Shown: positions 1-10,316 of the stretch, in pieces | Position numbering within the stretch: position 1 is the stretch's first letter | Layout of the letters: every line of letters begins with the position of its first letter | Assembly: GCF_027913215.1 (NCBI RefSeq) | Contig: NZ_CP115784.1 | Span: forward strand, 2,480,001-2,544,000 | Reading direction: 5' to 3' | DNA: 64,000 bases | Origin: Paracoccus aerodenitrificans | GTDB taxonomy: Bacteria > Pseudomonadota > Alphaproteobacteria > Rhodobacterales > Rhodobacteraceae | The notes under the pieces: model-generated | What the model was told of the DNA's origin: nothing | Database searches by the model: none | The model's input: the letters and a program-made list of their open reading frames with translations, nothing else | Made by a program: the position numbers and the translations under genes

Positions 1-919
1 CAAGTTCGATCAGATCGCGGTCATCGCGCCCGGTGGCCTCGACCCCGCCATTCAGGGTCTTGATCCGCTCGGCGACGCCCATCGGAATGCGCAGCCCCTT
101 GGCGATATCCTGCGTGACCAGATCCCCGCCCATCGGCACGGCATCGGCGAAAATCATGTGTTTTTTGACGAAGATGGAAACCCCGGTCGCGCCGCCGCCC
201 AGATCGATACAGGCAGCACCCAGTTCCTGTTCGTCCTCGACCAGAGAGGAGAGCGCCGACATGTAGGACCCCGAGGCCACGCCCGCCAGTTCCATATCGC
301 AGCGCCGGATTACATGGATCAGATTGTCGATCGCGTCGCCATCGACGGTCAGCACATGCATATCCACGCCGAGCGACTGGCCCGCATGTTCCCGTGGGTC
401 CATCAGCCCCGAGCGCCCGTCCACGGTGAAATTCACCGGCTGCGCATGCAGTACCTGACGACCACGCCCGAAATGGGGCACTTCGCAGGATGCCAGAACA
501 TGGGCGATATCGCCCTGAGCGACCTTGCCGTTCTTGATCGCGATCTCACCGTCGAGACCGTAAGAGGCCGGTCGCGCCCCGGAAATACAGGCGATTGCGT
601 GATCGACGCGGACCCCGGCCAGTTTCTGCGCTGCCTGAACGGCGGTGCGGATGGCGCGTTCGGTTTCGGCCATCGTCTCGATCTCGCCGAAACGGACCCC
701 GCGGGACCGGGTCGTCGCGGCACCGATCACGCGGAAATTCGACTGACCCGCCATCGGTCCGACGCCGTCGGCCTCGCGATAAATCCCCGGCCCATCGAAT
801 TGCAGAACGAAACAGGCCACCTTCGAGCTGCCGATATCCAGAACCGCAATCACACCGCGCTGCAACGCCGCCTGACGCATATTCCGCATGGCGCGTTGCT
901 GCTGATAAAGATCCTTCAT
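1..919 (-). CDS. ftsA: Cell division protein FtsA (partial, C-terminus outside window)
   Basis: Actin-like ATPase that tethers FtsZ to the inner membrane and recruits late divisome proteins. Translated on the minus strand from ATG at 919, about 306 residues are visible and the frame is still open at the window edge, so the C-terminal membrane-targeting helix is missing. Motifs seen are the phosphate-1 stretch IAVLDIGSSKVACFV near the N-terminus and the phosphate-2 stretch ACIDLGGGATGVSIF. The start is preceded by an AGGAACAGGCAGG ribosome site. It sits 18 bases downstream of ftsQ, in the usual ftsQ-ftsA order; ftsZ would be expected just outside the window. Confidence 0.95.
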   Translation of the reverse strand, partial: MKDLYQQQRAMRNMRQAALQRGVIAVLDIGSSKVACFVLQFDGPGIYREADGVGPMAGQSNFRVIGAATTRSRGVRFGEIETMAETERAIRTAVQAAQKLAGVRVDHAIACISGARPASYGLDGEIAIKNGKVAQGDIAHVLASCEVPHFGRGRQVLHAQPVNFTVDGRSGLMDPREHAGQSLGVDMHVLTVDGDAIDNLIHVIRRCDMELAGVASGSYMSALSSLVEDEQELGAACIDLGGGATGVSIFVKKHMIFADAVPMGGDLVTQDIAKGLRIPMGVAERIKTLNGGVEATGRDDRDLIEL

Positions 920-937
920 CCTGCCTGTTCCTCGCCC

Positions 938-1921
938 TCAGCTCTTCGTATCTTCTTCCGGCTCTTCGCCATTCGGCCCCAGCAAAGGCTGGCCCCGCGC
1001 GGCACGGATCGTATTGCGGGCCTTGACGCCGATCTGCGCTGTGGGGCGTTTGCCATTGCGCAGATCCACGACCGAGACATCCCGCCCAAGCAGGTCATCG
1101 GCCCCGTTCAAAGCGATCACCCGCTCAAGCGCCGCGACCGCGCCTTCGGCGGGCAGCCTGATCCGCTGGCCCCGATCCAGAACCACATCCCAACGCCGCT
1201 CGCCGACACGCTGCAACCCCCTGACACGCGGCAACAGAGGACCGGCGGCGGCGAACAGCCGCATCGCCTCGGCAGCGGCCTTGTCGGCGCCTTCCCCGGC
1301 GATCAGCGGCAGTTCCGAGCGGACAGAGCGCTCCGTGACCGAGGCGACGCGATGACCCTCTTCGTCGAGCTGCTCGATGCCCCGCGCATGCCGCCACAGC
1401 ATGACCGGACGGCGCTCGGACACCTCGGCCGCCAGAACGCCGCCGGGCTTCACGCGCAGCTCGACATCCTTCACCGCGTCGAGCATCAGAATATCCTGAC
1501 GCAGCTGATCCAGATCGATATCAAAGCTGGAAGTCGGCAGATCCACAGGCAGCATCATGCGCAGCGCCTTGTCGACCGGCTCGGATGCGCCGTCGATGGT
1601 CATCACCTTGACCATGAACTGTTCGCGGTTCTGCACTTTTTCGACCATGCCGGTCAGCCCCCCCGCCAGAGAGGCGCGGCGGTCTTCATCCGACAGCCAG
1701 AGCAAAGCCGTGAATGCGATCAGAAAGGCGGGCAGCCCGACCCGTGTCAGCTTGCGGAAACCCGGCGTCAGCCACATCCGGTTCAGCCGATAGGCAAGCC
1801 GCGAAGGCGCGGGATCGCGCCGGGGCTTCTGTGCGGTATTCTGCGGACGGCTCCAGCCCTTGCGGGGCGGCGTAGGCTGCGGGCTGAAGCCCGGATCGTG
1901 ATCCCGGTTCACACCCTGCAT
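938..1921 (-). CDS. ftsQ: Cell division protein FtsQ
   Basis: Bitopic inner-membrane divisome protein linking cytoplasmic and periplasmic division factors. 327 residues: a proline- and arginine-rich cytoplasmic tail (1-60), one membrane helix (about 61-77), a POTRA-like segment containing VMTIDGASEPVDKALR and ELRVKPGGVLAAEVSERRPV, and a beta-rich C-terminal domain ending in an acidic tail. The length is normal for alphaproteobacterial FtsQ, which carry long N-terminal tails. The start overlaps the end of ddl by 13 bases, so the two are probably translationally coupled. A later start inside the tail cannot be excluded. Confidence 0.93.
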   Translation of the reverse strand: MQGVNRDHDPGFSPQPTPPRKGWSRPQNTAQKPRRDPAPSRLAYRLNRMWLTPGFRKLTRVGLPAFLIAFTALLWLSDEDRRASLAGGLTGMVEKVQNREQFMVKVMTIDGASEPVDKALRMMLPVDLPTSSFDIDLDQLRQDILMLDAVKDVELRVKPGGVLAAEVSERRPVMLWRHARGIEQLDEEGHRVASVTERSVRSELPLIAGEGADKAAAEAMRLFAAAGPLLPRVRGLQRVGERRWDVVLDRGQRIRLPAEGAVAALERVIALNGADDLLGRDVSVVDLRNGKRPTAQIGVKARNTIRAARGQPLLGPNGEEPEEDTKS

Positions 1922-2835
1922 AACGCATCCTCAACCAGCCACGCACAAAATGCCGGGAAATCCATATCCGCAAGGATCATCGCCTGCTCTGGCGCCAGAG
2001 AGGTCGGCGTCATGCCCGGCTGGGTATTGATTTCCAGCAGATACAGGCCAGAGAGACCACGGCTTTCATCCCACCGAAAGTCGGTGCGGCTGATCCCGGT
2101 ACAGCCGAGCAGCCGATGCGCACGCAGCGCGTAATCCTTGCAGGCCGCCGTGATGTCATCGGGGATCTCTGCCGGAACCACATGGCGCGACCCGCCCGTC
2201 TTGTATTTCGCATCGTAATCATACCAGCCATCGGTGACGATTTCCGTCACCCCGAGCGCCTTGTCGCCCAGAACCAGCGTCGTCAGCTCGCGGCCCGGAA
2301 TATAGGTCTCGACCATCACCTGTTCCGGCATCTGACCGCCGATCTGCGCCGGTCCGTTCGCGCCGTCGCGCACGATATAGATGCCGACGCTGGACCCCTC
2401 GGCATTCGGCTTGACGACATAAGGCGGCGGCATCGGATGTTCACGCCGCGCCGTTTCGGTCGGCACGATGATGCTTTCGACCACCGGCAGCCCGGCATCC
2501 CGGAACAACTGCTTGCTGAGCGTCTTGTCCATCGCCATCGCCGAAGCCAGCACTCCGGAATGCGTATAGGGAATCCCCAGCCAGTCGAGCATGCCCTGAA
2601 CGCGGCCATCCTCTCCGCATCTTCCGTGCAGCGCGTTGAAGATCACATCGGGCGCGGCATCCGTCAGCCGCGCGGGAAGATCTTTTCCCGCGTCGATCTC
2701 GGTAACGTCATAGCCCGCCTGCCGCAGCGCCTTCGCACATTCCGCCCCCGAGGACAGGGACACCTCGCGCTCGGCTGAGGGTCCGCCCATCAGGACGACG
2801 ACTTTCGGGGCTGTCCTGCTCGACCTGCCCGCCAA
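1909..2835 (-). CDS. ddl: D-alanine--D-alanine ligase
   Basis: ATP-grasp enzyme joining two D-alanines for the peptidoglycan precursor. 308 residues. Visible family features are VVLMGGPSAEREVSLSSG at the N-terminus, HGRCGEDGRVQGMLDWLGIPYTHSG in part (catalytic HGxxGEDG), SAMAMDKTLSKQLF, VKPNAEGSSVGI and the metal-binding end LLEINTQPGMTPTSL. The chosen start is a TTG at 2835 behind AGAAAGG; it gives the usual lead-in before the first glycine-rich motif. The only alternative, an ATG at 2790, would begin inside that motif. First gene of the ddl-ftsQ-ftsA block, separated from the upstream sugar genes by about 110 bases. Confidence 0.95.
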   Translation of the reverse strand: MAGRSSRTAPKVVVLMGGPSAEREVSLSSGAECAKALRQAGYDVTEIDAGKDLPARLTDAAPDVIFNALHGRCGEDGRVQGMLDWLGIPYTHSGVLASAMAMDKTLSKQLFRDAGLPVVESIIVPTETARREHPMPPPYVVKPNAEGSSVGIYIVRDGANGPAQIGGQMPEQVMVETYIPGRELTTLVLGDKALGVTEIVTDGWYDYDAKYKTGGSRHVVPAEIPDDITAACKDYALRAHRLLGCTGISRTDFRWDESRGLSGLYLLEINTQPGMTPTSLAPEQAMILADMDFPAFCAWLVEDALCRV

Positions 2836-2944
2836 TTTCGCCTTTCTGCCCGGTTTTCCCGGATCCTGTATCTGCCGCCCGATTATTCCGGGTCGTGCCT
2901 GATTTCACGATTCTAGCGAACTCGGGCGAATCAGGGAAGAGGGC

Positions 2945-3817
2945 TTATGCAGCTGAGGGCGGAAAACCTGAATCGGCAGCAATCTGCCTGACGGTCCGGC
3001 GCAGCAATGTCAGCCCCCCGGGCTGCCAGCCAAGCGATTTCAGCCTGTCGGTGTTCATCTCATTGAAATCGCTGCTATCGGCCTGCGCGGGCAGTTCGCC
3101 CTGAATGCCGGTGACCTCCTGCCAGATCTCCAGCAGGGAGCGCCGGTCCAGCAGCAGATCAGAGACGTTATAAACCCCATCCGCCCCGCTCAGCGCCAAC
3201 CGGACGGCGTGCGCCAGATCGTCGCCGTGAACCTCAGAGCCGATGCGCGGCGCGACCGGCGCACCCTTGCCGAAATCTTCGAACAGATCCGCCCATTTAT
3301 GCTGCTGCCCCGGCCCCGCCGGACCATAGACACCGGTCGCCCGCAGCACGGTCGCTGCCTGCCCCGAGGCCAGAAGCGTCTGTTCCGCCGCAAGCTTCGC
3401 CTCGCCATAGAGAGTATCGGGAGCGCAGATCATATCCTCGCTCAGCATGCCGGGCTGAGGACCATACACAGCGCGGGAGGACAAAAACACCACCCGCGCC
3501 GCAGTTTGCGCCGCCGCCTCGAACAGGCGCAGGCTTCCGTCGAGATTTCTGCGCAGGAAGCCCTCTGCATCATCGCCCTCACCGCCGCGGTAACGGCCCG
3601 GAATATGGCTGAAAGCAGCATGCACCACCGCATCCGCATCGCAAAGCTCGATCCGCTTGGCCGCAAGATCGTAATGGCTGTGCCTGACATCGCCATCGAA
3701 CAGCCCCGGCGCGGGGCTGTGCCGCGACATGACCGTCACCTGATCTCCGGCGGCAAGCGCTTCATTGACGATAAACCGACCGACAAGCCCGGTCCCGCCG
3801 GTCACCGCGATCCTCAT
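2945..3817 (-). CDS. NAD-dependent epimerase/dehydratase (extended SDR)
   Basis: Nucleotide-sugar type epimerase or reductase; the substrate cannot be told from sequence. 290 residues. Rossmann motif TGGTGLVG at residues 6-13, a conserved VVHAAF stretch, SSRAVYG, and the catalytic YxxxK as YGEAK. The C-terminal part has the HGDDLAHAV motif of the family. Its start overlaps the end of the GT8 gene by 4 bases (ATGA), so the two are read as a coupled pair that may act in one glycan or nucleotide-sugar step. They lie inside the division/cell-wall cluster between murB and ddl, which is not their usual place. Confidence 0.8.
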   Translation of the reverse strand: MRIAVTGGTGLVGRFIVNEALAAGDQVTVMSRHSPAPGLFDGDVRHSHYDLAAKRIELCDADAVVHAAFSHIPGRYRGGEGDDAEGFLRRNLDGSLRLFEAAAQTAARVVFLSSRAVYGPQPGMLSEDMICAPDTLYGEAKLAAEQTLLASGQAATVLRATGVYGPAGPGQQHKWADLFEDFGKGAPVAPRIGSEVHGDDLAHAVRLALSGADGVYNVSDLLLDRRSLLEIWQEVTGIQGELPAQADSSDFNEMNTDRLKSLGWQPGGLTLLRRTVRQIAADSGFPPSAA

Positions 3818-4647
3818 GTCGCTGGCGGCAGGCTAGCGGGATCAATGATCGGTCCCTGCCCCGCATATCCGCGCCATAATTCGATCAGCGGGCGCAGCCG
3901 GTCCGCCTTGTCATGATCCTGCCAGGGTTTCTCATACTGGTAATGCAGAATGTGGATCTCGGGCCATGACCAGAGTTCCGGCATGTTGAACCAGACATAT
4001 TGCAGCATGTTGTAGAACACCGGCAGGCCGTGCCAGTCAGGGAAGAACTCCTGAAGGAAGGTCTGATCCGTCCGTCTCCAGAACACGCCGGGCCGGTCGA
4101 GACGCTGCATCATCGCCTCGAACGTCGCCACGGACGGGCGGGCGGTGAAAACGCCCGAGTTCAGCCGGTGAAAATCCGACAACCCCTCATATACATTCGG
4201 TGCGGCGCAGAATTCGGGATACCGGAACAGCTTGTCGCAGTTCTTCAGCATGACCGCATCGGCGTCGATGAAAACGACAGAGTCGTATTCCGTCAACTGC
4301 CACAGCCTCAGCTTGGCGAAATTATCCAGTGGAGTATGGAAAGGCGGCTTGGTCCCCTTGGTGAAGGCCGCGCGGGCATGCAGCGCATCACGGGCATGGG
4401 CCAGATTGAACGCATCGGATGTGTCCAGCAGATCCGTGGCAACCAGACGGGCACCCGCATCGCGCAGCTTCTGAAGCGATTCGTCGGGAACCGAGGTGTG
4501 CAGCACAACGCAATCCGCCCCGGTCCCGGTCAACCGGATCGAATTGATCAAAGCCAGAGCGCCAAGCGAATAATCCGCATTCGTCGCCAGCGTCACATAG
4601 GCATTCCGGCTTGCCGCGGTTTTCTCCGGCCTCAACCCTTCTGACAT
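3814..4647 (-). CDS. Glycosyltransferase family 8 (glycogenin/galactosyltransferase-like)
   Basis: Retaining GT-A glycosyltransferase of the GT8 family, which transfers hexose or hexosamine from a nucleotide sugar. 277 residues from the ATG at 4647. This start is preferred to an upstream one because AAGGAAG lies 7 bases ahead and the fold begins soon after (AYVTLATNADYSLGALALI). The metal-binding DxD is DAD at about residues 128-130 in SVVFIDADAVMLKN; FHRLNSGVF and a late IHILHY histidine also fit GT8. No signal peptide or membrane segment, so cytoplasmic. Coupled by a 4-base overlap to the SDR downstream. The acceptor is unknown. Confidence 0.8.
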   Translation of the reverse strand: MSEGLRPEKTAASRNAYVTLATNADYSLGALALINSIRLTGTGADCVVLHTSVPDESLQKLRDAGARLVATDLLDTSDAFNLAHARDALHARAAFTKGTKPPFHTPLDNFAKLRLWQLTEYDSVVFIDADAVMLKNCDKLFRYPEFCAAPNVYEGLSDFHRLNSGVFTARPSVATFEAMMQRLDRPGVFWRRTDQTFLQEFFPDWHGLPVFYNMLQYVWFNMPELWSWPEIHILHYQYEKPWQDHDKADRLRPLIELWRGYAGQGPIIDPASLPPAT

Positions 4648-4723
4648 AGATGCTTCCTTGCCTGATGATCCATCCGAAATGACGCGCATTTGCTATGATC
4701 AGCCGATATCGCGCCTGCGCCTT

Positions 4724-5647
4724 TCAGGACGCATCGCCGATACGGATTACTTCCCATTGCAGATCATGCCCCGAGCTGGTCCGCACGCGCTCACGCACCA
4801 GTTCGCCAAGTTGCTCCAGTTCGGCTGCCGTAGCGCCATCCGCATTCAGCAGGAAATTGGGATGTTTCTCGGACATCTGCGCCCCGCCGAGACGATATCC
4901 GCGCAATCCAGCATCCTCGATCAGCTTCCATGCTTTCAACTCATGCGTATCATCCTCGCGCCCCGTCGAACTGAACCCGGCCGGGTTGCGGAAGGTCGAA
5001 CCCGCGCTGCGCTCACGCGTGGGCTGGCTCGCGTCGCGCTTGGCAAGCTGATCCTGCATGCGCTGATGCAGCTTGTCCGGCTCGCCGCGCTCTGCCTGAA
5101 AACGGGCAGAGATAATGACCGCGCCTTCGGGCAATTCGCTGTGGCGATAGGCGAATTTCAGGTCGTCGCGACCGAGGGTCAGACGCTCACCTTTGCGGGT
5201 GACGATGGTCGCTTCCGTCAGGTGATCGGCGATATAAGACCCATAGCAGCCCGCATTCATCCGCACCGCTCCGCCAATGCTGCCGGGGATGGTGCGCAGA
5301 AATGTCAGATCAAGCCCCTGATCCGCCGCTTTTCGCGCGACATGGGCATCAAGAGCAGCCGCACCGGCGATCACGTGATCGTCCTCGAAGCTGATTTCGT
5401 TGAAGCCCCGCCCCAGTCGGATCACCACGCCGCGAATCCCGCCATCGCGGACGATGAGATTAGAGCCGACCCCCATCGGAAAGACCGGGATCCCAGCATC
5501 CAGAGCCGAAAGAAACTGGGCAAGATCATCGGGGTCGGCGGGCTGCAACAGCCAGTCAGCCGGGCCCCCGACGCGCAGCCATGTCAGCGAGTCCAAGGGG
5601 CGATCCGGGGTCAGTGTGCCGCGGGAAGAGGGAAGCTTCGTGTTCAT
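4724..5647 (-). CDS. murB: UDP-N-acetylenolpyruvoylglucosamine reductase MurB
   Basis: FAD-dependent reductase making UDP-MurNAc, the second committed step of peptidoglycan synthesis. 307 residues from ATG 5647; an in-frame upstream start at 5728 would add 27 residues with no family match. Features seen: [27 protein letters not shown] (FAD binding), [19 protein letters not shown], the catalytic serine region SAGSTFRNP, and the late KHPNFLLN motif. This is the type I-like MurB normal for alphaproteobacteria. It follows a small membrane-protein gene by 84 bases and precedes the GT8/SDR pair on the same strand. Confidence 0.96.
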   Translation of the reverse strand: MNTKLPSSRGTLTPDRPLDSLTWLRVGGPADWLLQPADPDDLAQFLSALDAGIPVFPMGVGSNLIVRDGGIRGVVIRLGRGFNEISFEDDHVIAGAAALDAHVARKAADQGLDLTFLRTIPGSIGGAVRMNAGCYGSYIADHLTEATIVTRKGERLTLGRDDLKFAYRHSELPEGAVIISARFQAERGEPDKLHQRMQDQLAKRDASQPTRERSAGSTFRNPAGFSSTGREDDTHELKAWKLIEDAGLRGYRLGGAQMSEKHPNFLLNADGATAAELEQLGELVRERVRTSSGHDLQWEVIRIGDAS

Positions 5648-5731
5648 GCCTCGCTGGTAGCCAGCCAAAGCTGAGCCGTCAACATTGCGACCGCGCAGGA
5701 GTCCAAAGCAGGTCGCGGTTTGCCCCAAATA

Positions 5732-6139
5732 TCAGGGCATAGCGATTGAGGTTGCGCTGCCTCCGGCAGTCATGAAGCTGATGATCAGGCAGACCAGGAT
5801 CAGTGCGGACACTGCACCGATATCCCATGCCCGATCCGGGCCGCGATAACGGCGTCCGCGAAATGCGCCGTGCCCCATCAGCAAAGTGCCGACCAGTCCG
5901 CCCAGAACCAGACCGCCTGCCATCAGGAAAAGCGCCACTCCAAGCCCGATGCCGATGACCCCTTCAAATCCGGTCGCTCCATATTGACCGAGAATGCAGC
6001 AGACTATGGCCGCCACAACGGTCATCATCACCATTGCGAGAAATGACAGATAGGACCGTGCCCTGAGACGCCGCGCCCCGATCACACCTCCAACGCCGAT
6101 GATCGTGACACCCAGAATATAGACCAGCAAGATTTCCAT
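5732..6139 (-). CDS. Small multi-pass membrane protein, function unknown
   Basis: About 135 residues from ATG 6139, preferred over an upstream in-frame start because AGAGGA lies just ahead. At least four hydrophobic segments are visible: an N-terminal MEILLVYILGVTIIGVGGVI, SFLAMVMMTVVAAIVCCILG, a glycine-rich VALFLMAGGLVLGGLVGTLL, and ISAVSALILVCLIIS-like near the C-terminus, with a basic loop GRRYRGPDRAWD. I do not recognise a family. In related genomes a small membrane gene (DUF2484) often lies between murC and murB; this protein occupies that place but does not look like DUF2484. Its role in envelope biogenesis is only a guess from position. Confidence 0.65.
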   Translation of the reverse strand: MEILLVYILGVTIIGVGGVIGARRLRARSYLSFLAMVMMTVVAAIVCCILGQYGATGFEGVIGIGLGVALFLMAGGLVLGGLVGTLLMGHGAFRGRRYRGPDRAWDIGAVSALILVCLIISFMTAGGSATSIAMP

Positions 6140-6426
6140 TCCGTCCTCTTCTGTATCGGCGATGCGAGGGGCGGCTGACCGGCCCATCGGGTGCTTAACG
6201 TTTCATGGATGCAGTCTCGTTCCCGATCTGGCGATCACAGCTCCGACAGCAGGTCCGAACAGCATGGGCAGAACAAGTATCTCAAGGCCCAGAGGGCAAG
6301 GTGCGCCGGAAGAGAGGTCAACCGCAGTCATGCGGAAAACCCTCCCCGAGCGGCCCGGTGTCGCAGATTTTGCCGCATGGCAAGGAGGTTTCCCGGATTG
6401 CGGCAGTGCATGTCATTATATCGGCC

Positions 6427-7854
6427 CTATGCCGCTTTTTCCTGAAGACGCTCGGGCAGCGCATTCGCCCAGGCCGAGATCGAACCCGCGCCGAGACACA
6501 CCACCATATCGCCGGGCCTCGCCTGTTCGCGGACCAGCCGTTCCAGATCGCGCTCATCCACAACCGCGCGAGCATGGCGATGCCCGTGAGCGATCAGACC
6601 GTCAACCAGATCATCCCGGCCCGCGCCGGGGATGGGGTCTTCGCCCGCAGCATAGACATCGGCGATGCCGACCACATCGGCTTCGTTGAAACAGGTGCAG
6701 AAATCCTCGAACAGATTGGACAGGCGGGAATAGCGATGCGGCTGATGCACGGCGATCACGCGGCCTTTCGTGGCCTGACGGGCGGCTTTCAGCACGGCTG
6801 CGATCTCGACCGGGTGATGACCGTAATCGTCGATAATGGTGACGCCGTTTATCTCTCCGACACGGGTAAAGCGGCGGCCGACGCCGCCGAACGCGGCAAG
6901 CGCCTCGCGGATCTCGGCGCGTTTCATGCCCAGATGGCGGGCGACGGCGACGGCGGCAAGCGCGTTCGAGACGTTATGATCGCCCGGCATGGGCAATGTG
7001 CAGTTTTCAATGACAGGGATTTCGCCGTCATTGATATCGGCCTCACCCTGAAGCGCCACGTCGAAATGGGCGATGCCGTTTTCATAGGTCAGGTTCATGG
7101 CGCGGATATCGGCCTGAGCGTTGAACCCGAAGGTCACCACGCGACGATCGGTAAGCCTGCCGACCAGAGCCTGCACCTCGGGGTGATCGGTGCAGCAGAC
7201 GGCCAGACCGTAAAACGGCACTGACGACGCGAAATTATAGAACCCCTCGCGCAGCCTGTCGAAATCACCCCAATGCTCCATATGCTCGGGGTCGATATTT
7301 GTGATCACAGCGATGGTCGCGGGCAGACGGTTGAAGGAGCCGTCGGATTCATCGGCCTCGACCACCATCCATTCGCCTGCACCGGCACGGGCGTTAGAAC
7401 CATAGGCATGGATGACACCGCCATTGATAACGGTCGGATCGAACTTGCCGTGATCCAGCAGCGTGGCGACCATCGTCGTGGTGGTGGTTTTGCCATGCGT
7501 TCCGCCGATGGCGATGTTTGAACGCAACCGCATCAGCTCGGCCAACATCTCGGCGCGACGAACAATGGGCAGGCCGCGGCGGCGGGCCTCTTCCAGCTCG
7601 GGATTGCCTTTCTTGATGGCGGTCGAGATCACGACCACACCGGCCTCACCGATATTTTCGGCTTTCTGCCCCTCGAAGACGCGGGCGCCGAGGCTTTCCA
7701 GCCGGTCGGTGATTTTCGAGCGTTTCGCATCGGAACCCTGCACGTCATAGCCCAGTGTCATCAGCACCTCGGCAATGCCGGACATGCCGATTCCGCCGAT
7801 CCCCACGAAATGGATCGGGCCAAGCTCTCCGGGCAGTTTCGTTGCAGCATTCAT
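6427..7854 (-). CDS. murC: UDP-N-acetylmuramate--L-alanine ligase MurC
   Basis: Cytoplasmic Mur ligase adding L-alanine to UDP-MurNAc with ATP. 475 residues, full length. N-terminal nucleotide-sugar domain begins [21 protein letters not shown] loop [11 protein letters not shown] at about 118-128; central-domain motifs [11 protein letters not shown] and [15 protein letters not shown]-terminal HPVEIAAVL and [10 protein letters not shown]. Its start overlaps the end of murG by 4 bases, consistent with coupling in the division/cell-wall operon. About 290 bases separate its end from the next gene on the same strand; I saw no clear hairpin or gene there. Confidence 0.97.
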   Translation of the reverse strand: MNAATKLPGELGPIHFVGIGGIGMSGIAEVLMTLGYDVQGSDAKRSKITDRLESLGARVFEGQKAENIGEAGVVVISTAIKKGNPELEEARRRGLPIVRRAEMLAELMRLRSNIAIGGTHGKTTTTTMVATLLDHGKFDPTVINGGVIHAYGSNARAGAGEWMVVEADESDGSFNRLPATIAVITNIDPEHMEHWGDFDRLREGFYNFASSVPFYGLAVCCTDHPEVQALVGRLTDRRVVTFGFNAQADIRAMNLTYENGIAHFDVALQGEADINDGEIPVIENCTLPMPGDHNVSNALAAVAVARHLGMKRAEIREALAAFGGVGRRFTRVGEINGVTIIDDYGHHPVEIAAVLKAARQATKGRVIAVHQPHRYSRLSNLFEDFCTCFNEADVVGIADVYAAGEDPIPGAGRDDLVDGLIAHGHRHARAVVDERDLERLVREQARPGDMVVCLGAGSISAWANALPERLQEKAA

Positions 7855-8933
7855 GCGGCGATCTCCGTTACGATGTCATACAGACGCTCGGCGGCGTCGG
7901 GGCGGCCAAGCGACAGGGCCGCGGCGGCCATTCCCGAGGCCCGCTCGGGGTCCGAAAGAATTGCAAGCATGTCGCGCGTGAGCGTTTCCGGGTCAAGTAT
8001 CGTTTCCGGCAGGACGATGGATGCGCCCGCATCGGCAAGGGGCCGCGCATTGGCGGATTGCTCATCGCGGATGGCGATGGCGAGCGGCACCAGTATCGAG
8101 GGACGGCCAATCACCGTCAGATCCGCGACGGTAGAGGCTCCGGACCTGGCTATCACCAGATGCGCATCGGCAAACCGCGCAGGCACATCGTCGAAGAAAT
8201 GACGCACATCGGCCTGAATTCCCGCATCCGCATAGGCCGCCACGACACGGTCGTGATCCTCTTTCCGGGCCTGATGGGCGACGCGCAGCCTTGGTCCAAG
8301 CGATTCCGGCAGGCCCGCTATGGCGGCGGGGACGATATCCGAAAGGATGCGGGCGCCCTGGCTGCCACCGATCACCACAATGTTCAGATCGCCCTCTCCG
8401 GGCGGATCATAGGGTGCTGCGGCACGCTCGCGTATACTGGCGCGGACCGGGTTGCCGGTATGGATACCCTCGGCCCCGTCCGGCAGTTCGGTCGGCCATG
8501 TGCCGCAGGCGATCCTGTCGACGCGGCGGGCAAAGAGGCTGTTCACCCGGCCCATGACTCCGTTCTGTTCATGGATCATGCGAGGGATCCCAAGCAGCCC
8601 CGCCGCCGTCATCGCCGGCACTGTCGGATAGCCGCCAAAGCCGATGACCACATCGGGCCGGTCGGCACGGAACGCCCGCCGCGCGGCCAGCACTCCGGCC
8701 GCGATCTTGAACGGTGCCGCGATCTTTTGCAGATGCCCGCCGCGTGCCGTGGTCGCAGCGCTGACGATCTGACGAGTGACCGCATCCGGGAATTTATCGG
8801 AATACCGCGATCCGCGTTCGTCCGTCGAAAGACTGACCCGCCAGCCTTCGGCCAACATCACCTCGGCCAGAGCCTGAGCCGGAAACATATGCCCGCCGGT
8901 TCCTCCGGCGGCGATCAGCGCATATCGCGACAT
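7851..8933 (-). CDS. murG: UDP-GlcNAc transferase MurG (lipid II synthase)
   Basis: Peripheral inner-membrane GT28 glycosyltransferase converting lipid I to lipid II. 360 residues. The N-terminal G loop [12 protein letters not shown] (about 8-19), [36 protein letters not shown] of the second loop and the nucleotide-binding [11 protein letters not shown] are all present. It overlaps ftsW by one base and murC by four, so ftsW-murG-murC is one tightly packed unit delivering, building and flipping precursors. Confidence 0.97.
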   Translation of the reverse strand: MSRYALIAAGGTGGHMFPAQALAEVMLAEGWRVSLSTDERGSRYSDKFPDAVTRQIVSAATTARGGHLQKIAAPFKIAAGVLAARRAFRADRPDVVIGFGGYPTVPAMTAAGLLGIPRMIHEQNGVMGRVNSLFARRVDRIACGTWPTELPDGAEGIHTGNPVRASIRERAAAPYDPPGEGDLNIVVIGGSQGARILSDIVPAAIAGLPESLGPRLRVAHQARKEDHDRVVAAYADAGIQADVRHFFDDVPARFADAHLVIARSGASTVADLTVIGRPSILVPLAIAIRDEQSANARPLADAGASIVLPETILDPETLTRDMLAILSDPERASGMAAAALSLGRPDAAERLYDIVTEIAA

Positions 8934-10096
8934 CAGCGCCCCCGTCCAAGCAGATCGGACATCTCACCCTGAGCGCGATAGCGTGTCAGCGCCAGCAACA
9001 TCCCCATCGCAATCCCCGAAGCGATCACCGATGACCCGCCATAGCTGACAAAGGGCAATGTCATCCCCTTTGCCGGCAGCAGCCGGACGGCCACCCCCAT
9101 ATTGATCAGCGCCTGCACGCCGAATGCGCAGGCAAGGCCGGTTCCCGCGATCCGCGCGAAGGGATCGCGCTCACGCAGCAGCCGAATCAGTGAGCGGAAG
9201 ACGATCACGGCATAAAGCGCGATGATGAACAGCACCAGAACCAGCCCATATTCCTCGGCGGCGACAGCGATGATGAAATCCGTATGCGCGTCGGGCAGAG
9301 ACCATTTCACAGTGCCCTCACCCACGCCAACCCCGAAGAACCCGCCTTCCTGAATGGCATTGGTCGCATAGCCAAGCTGGGTCCGCGGATCGACCTCGGC
9401 AGCAAGGAAACCGTCGATACGCCGGGCGAAATGCTCGGATGCGCCATAGGCGAAGAAGCCCCCGGCAACGGCCATCCCCGCCACCCCGGCCAGCAGCGCC
9501 ATCGGGGCTCCGGCAACGAAGAACATGACGCACCATGAGAACAGCACCAGCGAGGCCTGCCCGAAATCCGGCTGCGAGACCAACATCATCACCACCGCAC
9601 CGGTGATGCCGAAGCTGATTATCTTGCCGGGAGGACCTCCGACTTCCTGACTGGCGGCCATGCACCACGCAATCGCGGCAACGAAGCAGGGTTTCAGAAA
9701 CTCAGAGGGCTGTACCGAGGCAAAGCCAAGGCTCAGCCAGCGTGTCGCCCCTTTCCCGAAATCCGTACCGATCACCGGAAGCGCCGCCACCACGGCAACC
9801 GAGATGAAGAAACCCAATACACCCAGCCTGCGTACCTGAAGCGGGCTGAACAGCGAGATAACGAACATCACCAGCAGGCCAATCGTCCCGAAAATGGCCT
9901 GACGCGTGACATAGTAAAACGGCGGCAGATTGTTCTTTTCCGCCAGAGGAACCGAGGCCGCCAGACCAAGCAAAAGCCCGATGGCGAAAAGACACAGCAC
10001 CGCAAGCAGCGACCAACGGTCGACTGTGCGCCACCATCTTGGAAGAATCGGATCGCCTGCCCTCATTGGGGTTGCGCCAAAGACCATCTCGGTCAT
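8933..10096 (-). CDS. ftsW: Cell division protein FtsW (SEDS glycosyltransferase)
   Basis: Polytopic SEDS-family septal peptidoglycan polymerase. 387 residues from ATG 10096; the open frame extends to 10501 but the extra residues are low-complexity readthrough of the divergent gene and have no membrane character. The chosen N-terminus is followed by [25 protein letters not shown], then roughly ten membrane segments. Family stretches seen: [22 protein letters not shown] in two parts, [11 protein letters not shown], and [14 protein letters not shown] near the C-terminus. No strong ribosome site is visible ahead of 10096; ATGs at 10087 and 10066 are alternatives. Confidence 0.94.
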   Translation of the reverse strand: MTEMVFGATPMRAGDPILPRWWRTVDRWSLLAVLCLFAIGLLLGLAASVPLAEKNNLPPFYYVTRQAIFGTIGLLVMFVISLFSPLQVRRLGVLGFFISVAVVAALPVIGTDFGKGATRWLSLGFASVQPSEFLKPCFVAAIAWCMAASQEVGGPPGKIISFGITGAVVMMLVSQPDFGQASLVLFSWCVMFFVAGAPMALLAGVAGMAVAGGFFAYGASEHFARRIDGFLAAEVDPRTQLGYATNAIQEGGFFGVGVGEGTVKWSLPDAHTDFIIAVAAEEYGLVLVLFIIALYAVIVFRSLIRLLRERDPFARIAGTGLACAFGVQALINMGVAVRLLPAKGMTLPFVSYGGSSVIASGIAMGMLLALTRYRAQGEMSDLLGRGR

Positions 10097-10316
10097 GGGA
10101 ATACCGCCGTCACTGCCTCTACCTGTTGCCCGTTTGCCGGGTCTGTGCGGGCAGCATAGCGCGATTATCTCCATCGCGCTACTGGTGATTCGCAGCGCGG
10201 CATCGCTGCGCGAAGGAATGCCGGCTGCCGGGTCTGGCGCTGTCCGGCAAGGTGATCTCTGGACCAGAGGGTTCGGGACGGCTAGGCTGTGCCGCAGTTT
10301 CCTGAAAGGCCCCGCC

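Noticed and set aside
158..2134. 658-codon plus-strand opening across ftsA-ftsQ
   Set aside because: It is antisense to the intact ftsA and ftsQ frames, has no family motif and is rich in His/Arg/Gln as expected of a shadow in GC-rich DNA.
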